Made by a program: the position numbers and the translations under genes. Positions 15,375 to 22,370 of a stretch of DNA of 26,254 bases are shown piece by piece; within the stretch, counting starts at the first letter, position 1; the number at the start of each line of letters is the position of its first letter. The stretch comes from Burkholderiaceae bacterium (GTDB lineage: Bacteria > Pseudomonadota > Gammaproteobacteria > Burkholderiales > Burkholderiaceae): assembly GCA_022701845.1 (NCBI GenBank), contig JAKONS010000235.1, forward strand, positions 1 to 26,254, in the 5' to 3' direction. The notes beneath the pieces were generated by a model. That model did no database searches and was not told where the DNA came from. It saw only the letters and a program-made list of their open reading frames with translations.

Positions 15375-16400
15375 ATGGAACAGGAAGACACCGAACTGTT
15401 GCTGGACACCGCGCGCCGCTGGTTCCGCAGCCACCGGCCGCTGGCCAGCCGGGTCGCCGCCTTCGACCAGCCCGCGCAGGCCGCGCCGGGCGCCTGGACG
15501 CAGATCGCCGAGATGGGCTGGACGGGCTTGTCCCTGCCCGAGACCGCCGGCGGTTTCGACGCCGGCTACCGCGCGTGTTTCGCCCTGCTGCGCGAGGCCG
15601 GCGCCGATGGCCGGCCCGAGGCGCTGGGGCTGCAACTGCTGCTGGCGCCGCTGGTGGCGCGGCTGTTGCCCGCGCACGGCGAGGCCCTGGCGACCGGCGG
15701 CATGCGGCTGGCGCTGGCCGATGCCGGCGCCGTGCGCTGGGTGGGCGACACGCTGGACGGCCCGGCCGGTACGGTGCTGGGCGACGACGACGCCACGCAC
15801 CTGCTGCTGCCGGTCGGCGATGCGCTGGCACTGGTCGATCTATCGGCCGCCGGCATCGCCTCCCGCCCGGCCCGGCTGGTCGACGGCCGCAGCACCGCCT
15901 TGCTGGCCTTCGAGGCCGCGCCCGCGCAGCGCCTGCCCGGCGACGACCTCGCCCGGCAAGCCCTGGACCGTGGCGCCGCCGCGCTGGTGGCCGACAGCGC
16001 CGGCCTGTTCTCCGCCGCCTTCGCGCTCACGCTGGACTACCTCAAGCAGCGGGTGCAATTCGGCAAACCGCTGTCGGCGCAGCAGGCGGTGCAGCACAAG
16101 ATGGCCGAGGTGTTCTGCGACCTGCAGCAGCTGCTGGCGCTGGCCGGCCGGCTGGCGGCCGAACTCGACGGCTCGGCCGAAGGCCCGTGGCCCACGCTGG
16201 CGCCGGCCAAGGCCTTCCTGGGCCACCGCGCGCTGAAGGCGCTGGGCCAGCTGATCCAGGTGTCCGGCGGCATCGCCGTCACCGAGGAATACCGCCTGTC
16301 GCACGACTACCGCCGGCTGCAGGTGGCCGCCACGCTGTTCGGCGACGCCGAGACGCAATTGGCCCGCATCGACGTGCGCCGCCAACTGCTCGGCGCCTGA
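15375..16400 (+). CDS. Acyl-CoA dehydrogenase, small-subunit type
   Basis: A 341-residue partner of the preceding subunit. The N-terminal helical and middle domains are diverged. The C-terminal domain keeps YLKQRVQFGKPLSAQQAVQH, the FAD-contacting RxQFGxPL motif, and SGGIAVTEEYRLSHDYRR near the end. The shortness (typical 370-390) and weak middle domain fit a non-autonomous subunit of the PimD/FadE heteromer kind. I use the ATG at 15375, which gives the usual N-terminus MEQEDTELLLDTARRWF. An ATG at 15357 overlapping the previous stop (ATGA) would add six basic residues and is also possible. Confidence 0.86.
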   Translation: MEQEDTELLLDTARRWFRSHRPLASRVAAFDQPAQAAPGAWTQIAEMGWTGLSLPETAGGFDAGYRACFALLREAGADGRPEALGLQLLLAPLVARLLPAHGEALATGGMRLALADAGAVRWVGDTLDGPAGTVLGDDDATHLLLPVGDALALVDLSAAGIASRPARLVDGRSTALLAFEAAPAQRLPGDDLARQALDRGAAALVADSAGLFSAAFALTLDYLKQRVQFGKPLSAQQAVQHKMAEVFCDLQQLLALAGRLAAELDGSAEGPWPTLAPAKAFLGHRALKALGQLIQVSGGIAVTEEYRLSHDYRRLQVAATLFGDAETQLARIDVRRQLLGA

Positions 16401-16436
16401 CCCGTTTTGACCGAAGAGAGAGAAAGAGACAAGACC

Positions 16437-17234
16437 ATGACCGCTTCCATGACCGCCTCCGAGCTGCAGCTCGACATCCGCGACCGTGTCGCCTACCTCA
16501 CCATCAACCGTCCGCAGGCGTTGAACGCCGTCAACGGCGCGCTGCACAAGGCGCTGTCGCGGGTGTTCATCGATCTGGGCGAGCGGCGCGACATCAACGC
16601 CATCGTGCTGACCGGCGCGGGCAAGGCCTTCTGCGCCGGCGGCGACATCGAGTGGATGCGCGAGGCGGTGCGCGAGCCCGAGCAGTTCGAGATCGTGACC
16701 TGGGAGGCCAAACGCATCGTGTACTCAATGCTGGACTGCGAGATTCCCATCGTCGGGCGTATCAACGGCGACGCCGTCGGCCTGGGCGCCACGCTGGCCC
16801 TGCTGTGCGACATCACCGTGATGGCCGACACCGCCCGCATCGGCGATCCGCATGTGCGGGTGGGCCTGAACGCGGCCGACGGCGGCGGCTTTCTGTGGCC
16901 GCAGATGATCGGTTTCGGCAAGGCGCGCGAGCTGTTGCTGACCGGCGAACTGCTCGGTGCGGCCGAGGCCAGGCAACTGGGCGCCATCGGCAACGTGGTG
17001 CCAGCCGCCGAGCTCGACGAGAAGGTCGAGAGCCTGGTGGCCAAGCTGCGCAACGGCGCCACCAAGGCCATCCGCTGGACCAAGGCCGGCTACACGATTC
17101 CCTTGCGCCAGCTGGCCCATGGCCACATGGACGCCGGCACTGCCTACGAGTGCCTGACCAACCTCACGCAGGACCATGCCGAGGCGGTCGAGGCCTTCGC
17201 CGGCAAACGCAAGCCGCAATTCACCGGCCACTGA
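16437..17234 (+). CDS. Crotonase-superfamily protein lacking the hydratase glutamates
   Basis: A 265-residue enoyl-CoA hydratase/isomerase fold protein. It has LTINRPQALNAVN at 21-33, the oxyanion-hole segment GKAFCAGGDIEWM at 62-74, and INGDAVGLGATLALLCDI at 109-126. The two hydratase catalytic glutamates (144 and 164 in rat) are Thr119 and His139 here, keeping the 20-residue spacing. Asp148 in AADGGG is a possible alternative catalytic residue. It may therefore be a hydrolase, isomerase, C-C lyase or dehalogenase-like member rather than a classic hydratase. The ATG at 16437 has an AG-rich site (AGAGAGAAAGAGAC) before it; an upstream in-frame ATG at 16407 is less likely. The next gene starts two bases after its stop. 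Confidence 0.88.
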   Translation: MTASMTASELQLDIRDRVAYLTINRPQALNAVNGALHKALSRVFIDLGERRDINAIVLTGAGKAFCAGGDIEWMREAVREPEQFEIVTWEAKRIVYSMLDCEIPIVGRINGDAVGLGATLALLCDITVMADTARIGDPHVRVGLNAADGGGFLWPQMIGFGKARELLLTGELLGAAEARQLGAIGNVVPAAELDEKVESLVAKLRNGATKAIRWTKAGYTIPLRQLAHGHMDAGTAYECLTNLTQDHAEAVEAFAGKRKPQFTGH

Positions 17235-17236
17235 CC

Positions 17237-18028
17237 ATGGCGGGCCCATACGACTTCGGCGGGCGCACCGCGCTGGTCACCGGCGGTGCCAGCGGCATCG
17301 GCCTGGCCTGCTGCGAACTGCTGCTCGCCAGCAACGCCCGGGTGGTGGTGGCCGACCTCGACGCCGGCAAGACGTCGGCCGTGGCGCAGCGGCTGGGCGC
17401 GCTGGCGTCGGCCTTCGACGTGGCCGACCGGGCGGCGGTGGCCGATGCGCATGCGCGGCTGCAGGGGCAGGGCGTGCAGGTCGATTTGCTGGTCAATTGC
17501 GCCGGCATCCTGCAGTCGCCGGACACGCCGGCCGCGCTCGACCACACACGCTTCCAGCAGGTGCTGGCGGTGGATTTCGAGGGCAGCTACGCCTGCTGCG
17601 CCGAGTTCGGCAGCGCGATGGCCGCGCGCGGCCAGGGCGCCATCGTCAACATCGCCTCGGTGGCGGGCATGCGCTCGATGCCGCTGCACGGCTACAGCCC
17701 GGCCAAGGCGGCGGTGATCTCGATGACCGAATGCCTGGCGGCCGAATGGGGCCGCTCGGGCGTGCGGGTCAATACCGTGTCGCCCGGCTACACCGTGACC
17801 GCGGGGTTGCAGGCGCAGATCGACCAGGGCCTGCGCGATCCGGAAAAACTGAAAGCCAACAGCGCGCTGGGCACGCTGATCGATCCGGCCGACATCGCTC
17901 GGGCCATCGTGTTCCTGTTGTCCGACGAGGCGCGCGTCATCACGGGCATCAATTTGCCGGTGGACGCCGGCTGGCTGGTTGCGGGCTCCTGGCACGGCTT
18001 CGGCGGCGTGCGGCCGGCGGCGGGTTGA
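17237..18028 (+). CDS. Short-chain dehydrogenase/reductase 2
   Basis: A 263-residue classical SDR. TGGASGIG is at 15-22, and Asp40 at the end of strand 2 favours NAD. NCAG is at 87-90, and the catalytic Ser141, Tyr153 and Lys157 (YSPAK) are present. It starts two bases after the crotonase stop, so it probably acts on the product of that step, for example oxidising a hydroxyl to a ketone (inference). No separate ribosome site is visible beyond GGCCACTGACC, which suggests coupling to the upstream gene. The reading frame is open much further upstream, but that part is a GC-rich shadow. Confidence 0.88.
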   Translation: MAGPYDFGGRTALVTGGASGIGLACCELLLASNARVVVADLDAGKTSAVAQRLGALASAFDVADRAAVADAHARLQGQGVQVDLLVNCAGILQSPDTPAALDHTRFQQVLAVDFEGSYACCAEFGSAMAARGQGAIVNIASVAGMRSMPLHGYSPAKAAVISMTECLAAEWGRSGVRVNTVSPGYTVTAGLQAQIDQGLRDPEKLKANSALGTLIDPADIARAIVFLLSDEARVITGINLPVDAGWLVAGSWHGFGGVRPAAG

Positions 18029-18056
18029 AACCTTCACAAGAAAAGAGACGAACCCC

Positions 18057-19037
18057 ATGCCGACATCCCTCACCCGTCGCCAGGCCGCCGGCCTGCTGCT
18101 GACATCCGCCGTGCTGCCCGACGCCTGGGCGCAGGGCTTTCCGAACCAGTCGATCCGCTGGGTGGTGCCCTATCCGGCGGGCGGCGGCACCGACGTGGTG
18201 GCGCGGCTGCTGGGCCAGGCGATGGCCGGCGCGCTGGGCCAGCAGATCGTGGTCGACAACCGGCCCGGTGCCGGCACCATGATCGGCGGCGACCTGGTCG
18301 CCAAGGCGCGGCCGGACGGCTCCACCATCGGAACGGTGGATACGTCCACCGTGGCGTTGGCCCCGCATCTGTTCGCCAAGGTGCCCTACAAGCCCGACAA
18401 GGATTTCGCCTATGTCGGCGGCACCACGAAGTTTCCCTTCGTGCTGGTGGTGCACCCCGACGTGCCGGCGCGCAACCTGCAGGAACTGGTCGCCCTGGCC
18501 AGGAAGCAGCCGGGCGCGTTGAAGTACGCGACGCCCGGCCTGGGCGGGCCGAACCACCTCGGCATGGAACTGTTCCAGCGCAAGGCCGGCATCCAGCTGC
18601 TGCACGTGCCCTACAAGGGCGACGCGCCCGCGCTGCTGGGGCTGATGGCGGGCGAGATCGACATGTACCTGGTCAACACGGCGGCCAGCCTGTCGTATAT
18701 CCGCAGCGGCAAGCTGCGTCCGCTGGCGGTATCGGTGAGCAGGCGCAGCGGCGTGCTGCCCGATGTGCCGACCTTCGCCGAGGCCGGCGTACCGGACTTC
18801 GAGAGCTATTCCTGGCAAGGCCTGGCGGCGCCGGCCGGCACGCCGCCTGCGGTCGTCGCGCGGCTCAACACCGAGCTGAACAAGGCGCTGGCCAGCGAGG
18901 ACGTGCGCCACCGGCTGGCCGACCTGGGCATCGAGCCCTCGCCCACCACGCCGGAGGAATTCACCGCCTTCGTGCGCGAGCAGAGCGCGCTATGGGGCGG
19001 CGTGATCCGCGCCGCCAACATCAGGCTGGAGGAGTAG
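18057..19037 (+). CDS. TctC-family (Bug) periplasmic solute-binding protein
   Basis: A 326-residue extracytoplasmic binding protein. The signal peptide is residues 1-25 (AWA|QG), with a Thr-Arg-Arg pair at 6-8 that resembles a weak twin-arginine motif. Family signatures are WVVPYPAGGGTDVVAR at 35-50 and VDNRPGAGTMIGGDLVA at 66-82, followed by KARPDGST. Bug proteins bind carboxylates and related small molecules. No TctA or TctB membrane partner is encoded here, as is usual for the many orphan Bug proteins of Burkholderiales. It may pass ligand to another permease or act in sensing. AAGAGACG precedes the ATG. Confidence 0.91.
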   Translation: MPTSLTRRQAAGLLLTSAVLPDAWAQGFPNQSIRWVVPYPAGGGTDVVARLLGQAMAGALGQQIVVDNRPGAGTMIGGDLVAKARPDGSTIGTVDTSTVALAPHLFAKVPYKPDKDFAYVGGTTKFPFVLVVHPDVPARNLQELVALARKQPGALKYATPGLGGPNHLGMELFQRKAGIQLLHVPYKGDAPALLGLMAGEIDMYLVNTAASLSYIRSGKLRPLAVSVSRRSGVLPDVPTFAEAGVPDFESYSWQGLAAPAGTPPAVVARLNTELNKALASEDVRHRLADLGIEPSPTTPEEFTAFVREQSALWGGVIRAANIRLEE

Positions 19038-19042
19038 GGCCG

Positions 19043-19834
19043 ATGCGGTACGACGAGATGAAGGGCAGGGTGGTGCTCATCACCGGCGGCGCCAGCGGGC
19101 TGGGCCTGGCCGCGGCGGAGGGCTTCGCCCGGGAGGGCGCCACGGTGGTGCTGGCCGATCTCGACGGCGCTCGCGCCGAGGCCGAAGCCGCGCGGCTGGG
19201 CCCGGGGCATGGCGGTGTCGGCATGGATGTCACCTCCGAGGCCCGCGTGCAGGAGGTGGTCGACGGCACCGCCGCGCGCTACGGGCGGCTCGACGTGCTC
19301 ATCAACAGCGCGGGCATCCCGGACAGCTTTCTGCCGACGGTCGACCAGGACGTGGCCGATTTCCGGCGCCTGGTCGACGTGCACCTGGGCGGCACGTACC
19401 TGATGTGCCGCGCCGCCGCGCCGCACATGCTGCGCCGCGGCGCGGGCGCGATGATCAACCTGAGCTCCATCGCCGGCGTGATGGGCCTGGCGCGGCGCAA
19501 CGCCTACAGCGCGGCCAAGGCGGGCATCGGCATGATGACCCGCACCATGGCTTGCGAATGGGCCGCGCAAGGGGTGCGGGTGAACGCCATCGCGCCGGGC
19601 TACATGGTCACGCCCTTCTTCCAGAAGCTGCTCGACGAGGGCAAGCTCGACGGCGAGCGGGTGCGGCGCCGCACGCCGGCCGGCCGCTTCGGCTCGGCCC
19701 GGCACATCGCCGACGCCATGCTGTTCCTGGCGTCGGACGGCGCCGAATTCATCACCGGCGTCACGCTGCCGGTGGACGGTGGCTACATGGCCTACGGCGC
19801 GGTCGGCGATGCCTACGCCGGCCCGCTCGACTGA
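19043..19834 (+). CDS. Short-chain dehydrogenase/reductase 3
   Basis: A 263-residue classical SDR of the FabG-like group. TGGASGLG is at 14-21, Asp39 suggests NAD, NSAG is at 88-91, and the catalytic Ser142, Tyr155 and Lys159 (YSAAK) are present. VRVNAIAPGYMVTPF near 178-192 and TLPVDGGY near the end are typical. A good GGAGGAG site (19027-19033) spans the end of the previous gene. It is the third SDR in the operon, and the three differ enough to suggest different substrates rather than recent duplication. Its position next to the NIPSNAP gene may indicate a shared step. Confidence 0.88.
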   Translation: MRYDEMKGRVVLITGGASGLGLAAAEGFAREGATVVLADLDGARAEAEAARLGPGHGGVGMDVTSEARVQEVVDGTAARYGRLDVLINSAGIPDSFLPTVDQDVADFRRLVDVHLGGTYLMCRAAAPHMLRRGAGAMINLSSIAGVMGLARRNAYSAAKAGIGMMTRTMACEWAAQGVRVNAIAPGYMVTPFFQKLLDEGKLDGERVRRRTPAGRFGSARHIADAMLFLASDGAEFITGVTLPVDGGYMAYGAVGDAYAGPLD

Positions 19835-19853
19835 AGAAAAAAAGGACACCGAC

Positions 19854-20168
19854 GTGATCTACGAGGAACGCAACTACAGCTTCGCCCCGGCCCACTTCCG
19901 GCCCTTTCTGACGCTGTTCGAGGCCGAAGGCCTGGCGCTGACCCGCCAGCACCTGGGCACGCTGGTCGGCTACTTCACGGCGGAAACCGGCCAGCTGAAC
20001 ACGGCGGTGCACATCTGGGCCTTCGAGGACCTGATGGACCGGCAGCGCCGCCGCGAAACGCTGTGGGCCGACCCGGCCTGGCAGGCGTACGCCGACAAGG
20101 TGCTGCCCTGGATCGTGCGCATGGAAAATCGACTGCTCCAGCCCACCGCTTTCTCTCCCCTGCGCTGA
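19854..20168 (+). CDS. NIPSNAP-family protein
   Basis: A 104-residue protein with the NIPSNAP dimeric alpha/beta-barrel pattern. It starts MIYEERNYSFAPAHFRPFL, has HLGTLVGYFTAETGQLN at 33-49 and HIWAFEDLMDR at 53-63, and ends in QPTAFSPLR. Such small proteins are common in bacterial catabolic operons; their biochemical role is mostly unknown. A ligand-binding, isomerase or monooxygenase-like function is possible from the fold. The GTG start is chosen because AAAAAGGAC lies just before it and the family pattern begins there. It sits between SDR 3 and the IclR regulator. Confidence 0.87.
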   Translation: MIYEERNYSFAPAHFRPFLTLFEAEGLALTRQHLGTLVGYFTAETGQLNTAVHIWAFEDLMDRQRRRETLWADPAWQAYADKVLPWIVRMENRLLQPTAFSPLR

Positions 20169-20182
20169 GTAGGAGGACCCGT

Positions 20183-20992
20183 ATGTTGCAGGCCCCGCCC
20201 GACGTCGACGACGCCACCCCGGCCATCGCCGCAGGCGGCGCGGAGCCGGTGCGCGGCGCGCAGAGCGTGCGGCGCGCCCTGCAGCTGCTGCGCCAGGTCG
20301 CCCGGTGCAACGACGAGGGCGTGAAGCTGGCCCAGCTGGTGCGCGACGCCGGCCTGGACCGGGCGACCACCTACCGCCTGATGCGGTGCCTGGTCGAGGA
20401 GAAGTTCGTCGACCGCGACAACGAGCACCTCTACCGTCTGGGCCCGGAGTCGGTGCTGCTGGGCTCGTTGCTGCCGCAGCCGACACCGCTGCTGCGCCGC
20501 TTCGTGCCGGTGATGAAACGCATCGGCCGCATCGGCGGCGATACCGTGTTTTTGATGATGCGGCAGGGCGACCACGTCTATTGCGCGCACCGCGAGGAGG
20601 GCAATTCGGCGATCAAGATCCTGTCGACCAGCATCGGCCAGCGCCGGCTCATCGGTACCGGCACCGGCGGCACGGCGGTTCTGGGCCTGATGTCCGACAC
20701 CGAGATCGCCGCGACATTCGCCCGCAATGCGCAGTGCTACGCCGAGAACAACATCACCCTGGACCGCCTGATGGCCATGGCAACGGCGGTGCGCGAGCAG
20801 GGCTGCGCGCTGGTGTTCGACTCCTTCGGCGAGGCCGGCGTGGCGGGTTTCGGCTGCGCCTTCCGCATGGGCGAGCACGGCATGGGCGCCATCAGCATCG
20901 CCACGCTGACCGCGCGTTTCGGCTTCGAGCGCCAGCACAGGCTGCGGCAGCTGTTCGAGGACGAACTGCGCACACTCGGCCTGCGCGCCTGA
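20183..20992 (+). CDS. IclR-family transcriptional regulator
   Basis: A 269-residue regulator. The winged helix-turn-helix spans about 24-88 (AQSVRRALQLLRQV, then LVRDAGLDRATTYRLMRCLVEE), and the IclR effector-binding domain spans about 100-265. An acidic/Ala-rich tail of about 20 residues precedes the DNA-binding domain. It is the last gene of the plus-strand operon with a strong AGGAGGA (20171-20177), so it probably controls its own operon, with a catabolic intermediate as ligand. The candidate operator is at 3050-3069, far upstream of the regulator gene itself. Its stop lies two bases from the end of the convergent epoxide hydrolase gene. Confidence 0.92.
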   Translation: MLQAPPDVDDATPAIAAGGAEPVRGAQSVRRALQLLRQVARCNDEGVKLAQLVRDAGLDRATTYRLMRCLVEEKFVDRDNEHLYRLGPESVLLGSLLPQPTPLLRRFVPVMKRIGRIGGDTVFLMMRQGDHVYCAHREEGNSAIKILSTSIGQRRLIGTGTGGTAVLGLMSDTEIAATFARNAQCYAENNITLDRLMAMATAVREQGCALVFDSFGEAGVAGFGCAFRMGEHGMGAISIATLTARFGFERQHRLRQLFEDELRTLGLRA

Positions 20993-20994
20993 GA

Positions 20995-22149
20995 TCAGCC
21001 GCGCAGTGGCCGGTAGAAGGCGCGGATCTCGTCGGCCAGGGCGTCGGGCTGCTCCATCGCCGCGAAGTGGCCGCCGCGCGGCATCACGCTCCAGCGGCGG
21101 ATGTCGGTGAAGCAGCGTTCGGCCAGCGCGCGCGGGGGCCGCACGATCTCGGCGGGGAACTCGGCATAGCCCATGGGCACGTCGACCGTGCAGCCGTCGG
21201 GGATCGGCCAGGGACCGTGGTGGCGGGCGTAGTAGGGCCAAAACGAGGAGCCGATGGCGCCGGTGAACCAGTACAGCGACACGTTGGCGAGGATCTCGTC
21301 GAGGCTGAACACGCTTTCGACATCGCCGCCGCAGTCGGACCAGGCCCGCATCTTCTCGACGATCCATGCTGCCAGGCCGGCAGGCGAGTCGGTGAGGGCA
21401 TAGGCCAGGGTTTGCGGCCGGCTGCCCTGCTGGGTGCTGTAGCCGGTTTCCTCGTGCAGCCAGCGGGCGAGTTCCTCGCGGTACTGGCGCTCCGCAGGGG
21501 TGTCGCCTGCGATGGCCGACAGGTCGCGGCGCAGCGGCAGCAGGTTGAGGTGTACCCCGATGGTCTTGTCGGCATGGGCGAAACCCAACCTCGCGGATAC
21601 GGAGGCGCCCCAGTCGCCGCCCTGCGTGGCGAAGCGCGGATAGCCCAGCACTTCGGTCATCAGCGTGGCGAAGGCGTCCGCCATCTGCTCGACCGACAGG
21701 CGCGGTTGCTGCGGCGCGAACGACAGGCCAAAGCCCGGCAGGCTGGGCGCCACCACGGTGAAGGCGTCGGCCGGGTCGCCGCCGTAACCGGCCGGGTCGG
21801 TCAGGCGCGGGATGAGCTCGGTGAACTCGAAGACCGAGCCGGGCCAGCCGTGAGACAGCAGCAGCGGCAGGGGTGCGGGGCCCTGGCCTTTCGCATGGAG
21901 GTAGTGCAGGTCGATGCCGGCGAGCGGTGTCGTGAACTGCTCGAAGGCATTGAGCCGGGCTTCCTGGGCCCGCCAGTCGAAACCGTCTCGCCAGTAGGCG
22001 AGCAGGCGGCGCATGAAGGCAAGGTCGGTGCCGGTTTGCCACGGGAGCAGGCCGGGCGGCTCGTCGGGAAGGCGGGTGCGGGCGAGGCGGGTGTACAGGT
22101 CGTCGATCGCGCTGTCGGCGACGTGGAGTCGAAACGGTTTTTGGTCCAT
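20995..22149 (-). CDS. Epoxide hydrolase, microsomal (EHN-domain) type
   Basis: A 384-residue alpha/beta hydrolase. The N-terminal EHN lid domain covers about 1-110. The oxyanion motif HGWPGS is at 100-105, the nucleophile is Asp179 in GGDWG, and the catalytic histidine is His361 in GGHFAAMEQP. The family opens epoxides to diols through a covalent ester. The start at 22149 (MDQKPF) fits the family N-terminus; an in-frame ATG at 22221 would add 24 residues that look non-homologous. The gene converges on the IclR gene with a 2-base gap. A near copy of the candidate IclR operator lies 55-65 bases upstream, so it may belong to the same regulon. Confidence 0.92.
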   Translation of the reverse strand: MDQKPFRLHVADSAIDDLYTRLARTRLPDEPPGLLPWQTGTDLAFMRRLLAYWRDGFDWRAQEARLNAFEQFTTPLAGIDLHYLHAKGQGPAPLPLLLSHGWPGSVFEFTELIPRLTDPAGYGGDPADAFTVVAPSLPGFGLSFAPQQPRLSVEQMADAFATLMTEVLGYPRFATQGGDWGASVSARLGFAHADKTIGVHLNLLPLRRDLSAIAGDTPAERQYREELARWLHEETGYSTQQGSRPQTLAYALTDSPAGLAAWIVEKMRAWSDCGGDVESVFSLDEILANVSLYWFTGAIGSSFWPYYARHHGPWPIPDGCTVDVPMGYAEFPAEIVRPPRALAERCFTDIRRWSVMPRGGHFAAMEQPDALADEIRAFYRPLRG

Positions 22150-22203
22150 GCCCCGTTTTAGGGAGAGTGGCACCGCCGCACAAGCGTGGAAGCGTGGAGG
22201 GGG

Positions 22204-22214
22204 CACATGGTGAA
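22204..22214 (+). promoter_or_regulatory. Possible second IclR-type operator, before the epoxide hydrolase
   Basis: CACATGGTGAA matches CACATAGTGAA at 3053-3063 in 10 of 11 positions and keeps the CAC-nnn-GTG symmetry. It lies upstream of the epoxide hydrolase start. The match is short and could arise by chance. Confidence 0.3.
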
Positions 22215-22245
22215 CCACCACTTGCTCTTGCGGCGGCGTGTGGGT

Positions 22246-22264
22246 CCGCCTAGCGATCAGGCGG
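22246..22264 (+). repeat. Short hairpin between epoxide hydrolase and chemoreceptor genes
   Basis: CCGCCT (22246-22251), a 7-base loop and AGGCGG (22259-22264) pair perfectly. There is no T-run. It may be regulatory or chance in GC-rich DNA. Confidence 0.25.
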
Positions 22265-22298
22265 TCCAGTCAATTCACGCGCGATTCCTGAGGAAATT

Positions 22299-22314
22299 CG
22301 ATCAGAACTGATCG
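22299..22314 (+). promoter_or_regulatory. Palindrome upstream of the chemoreceptor gene
   Basis: CGATCAG (22299-22305), AA, CTGATCG (22308-22314) is a perfect 7-bp inverted repeat in a locally AT-richer stretch about 60 bases before the chemoreceptor start. This fits an operator. No flagellar-type sigma-28 promoter is evident nearby. Confidence 0.35.
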
Positions 22315-22370
22315 ATGCAGCAGAAAATGATTAGTACATTCGGTAACTTCAGAAATCTAGGGTGCAGGTG

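Noticed and set aside
14092..15831. 579-codon minus-strand open frame
   Set aside because: It is antisense to the acyl-CoA dehydrogenase genes and Arg/Ala/Pro-rich without recognisable motifs.
19970..22183. 737-codon minus-strand open frame
   Set aside because: It overlaps the IclR gene in antisense and the epoxide hydrolase in another frame. The real hydrolase frame carries the catalytic motifs.
22362..22370. GTG start for the chemoreceptor gene
   Set aside because: It adds only three residues and the ATG at 22371 gives the usual receptor N-terminus, although the GTG cannot be formally excluded.
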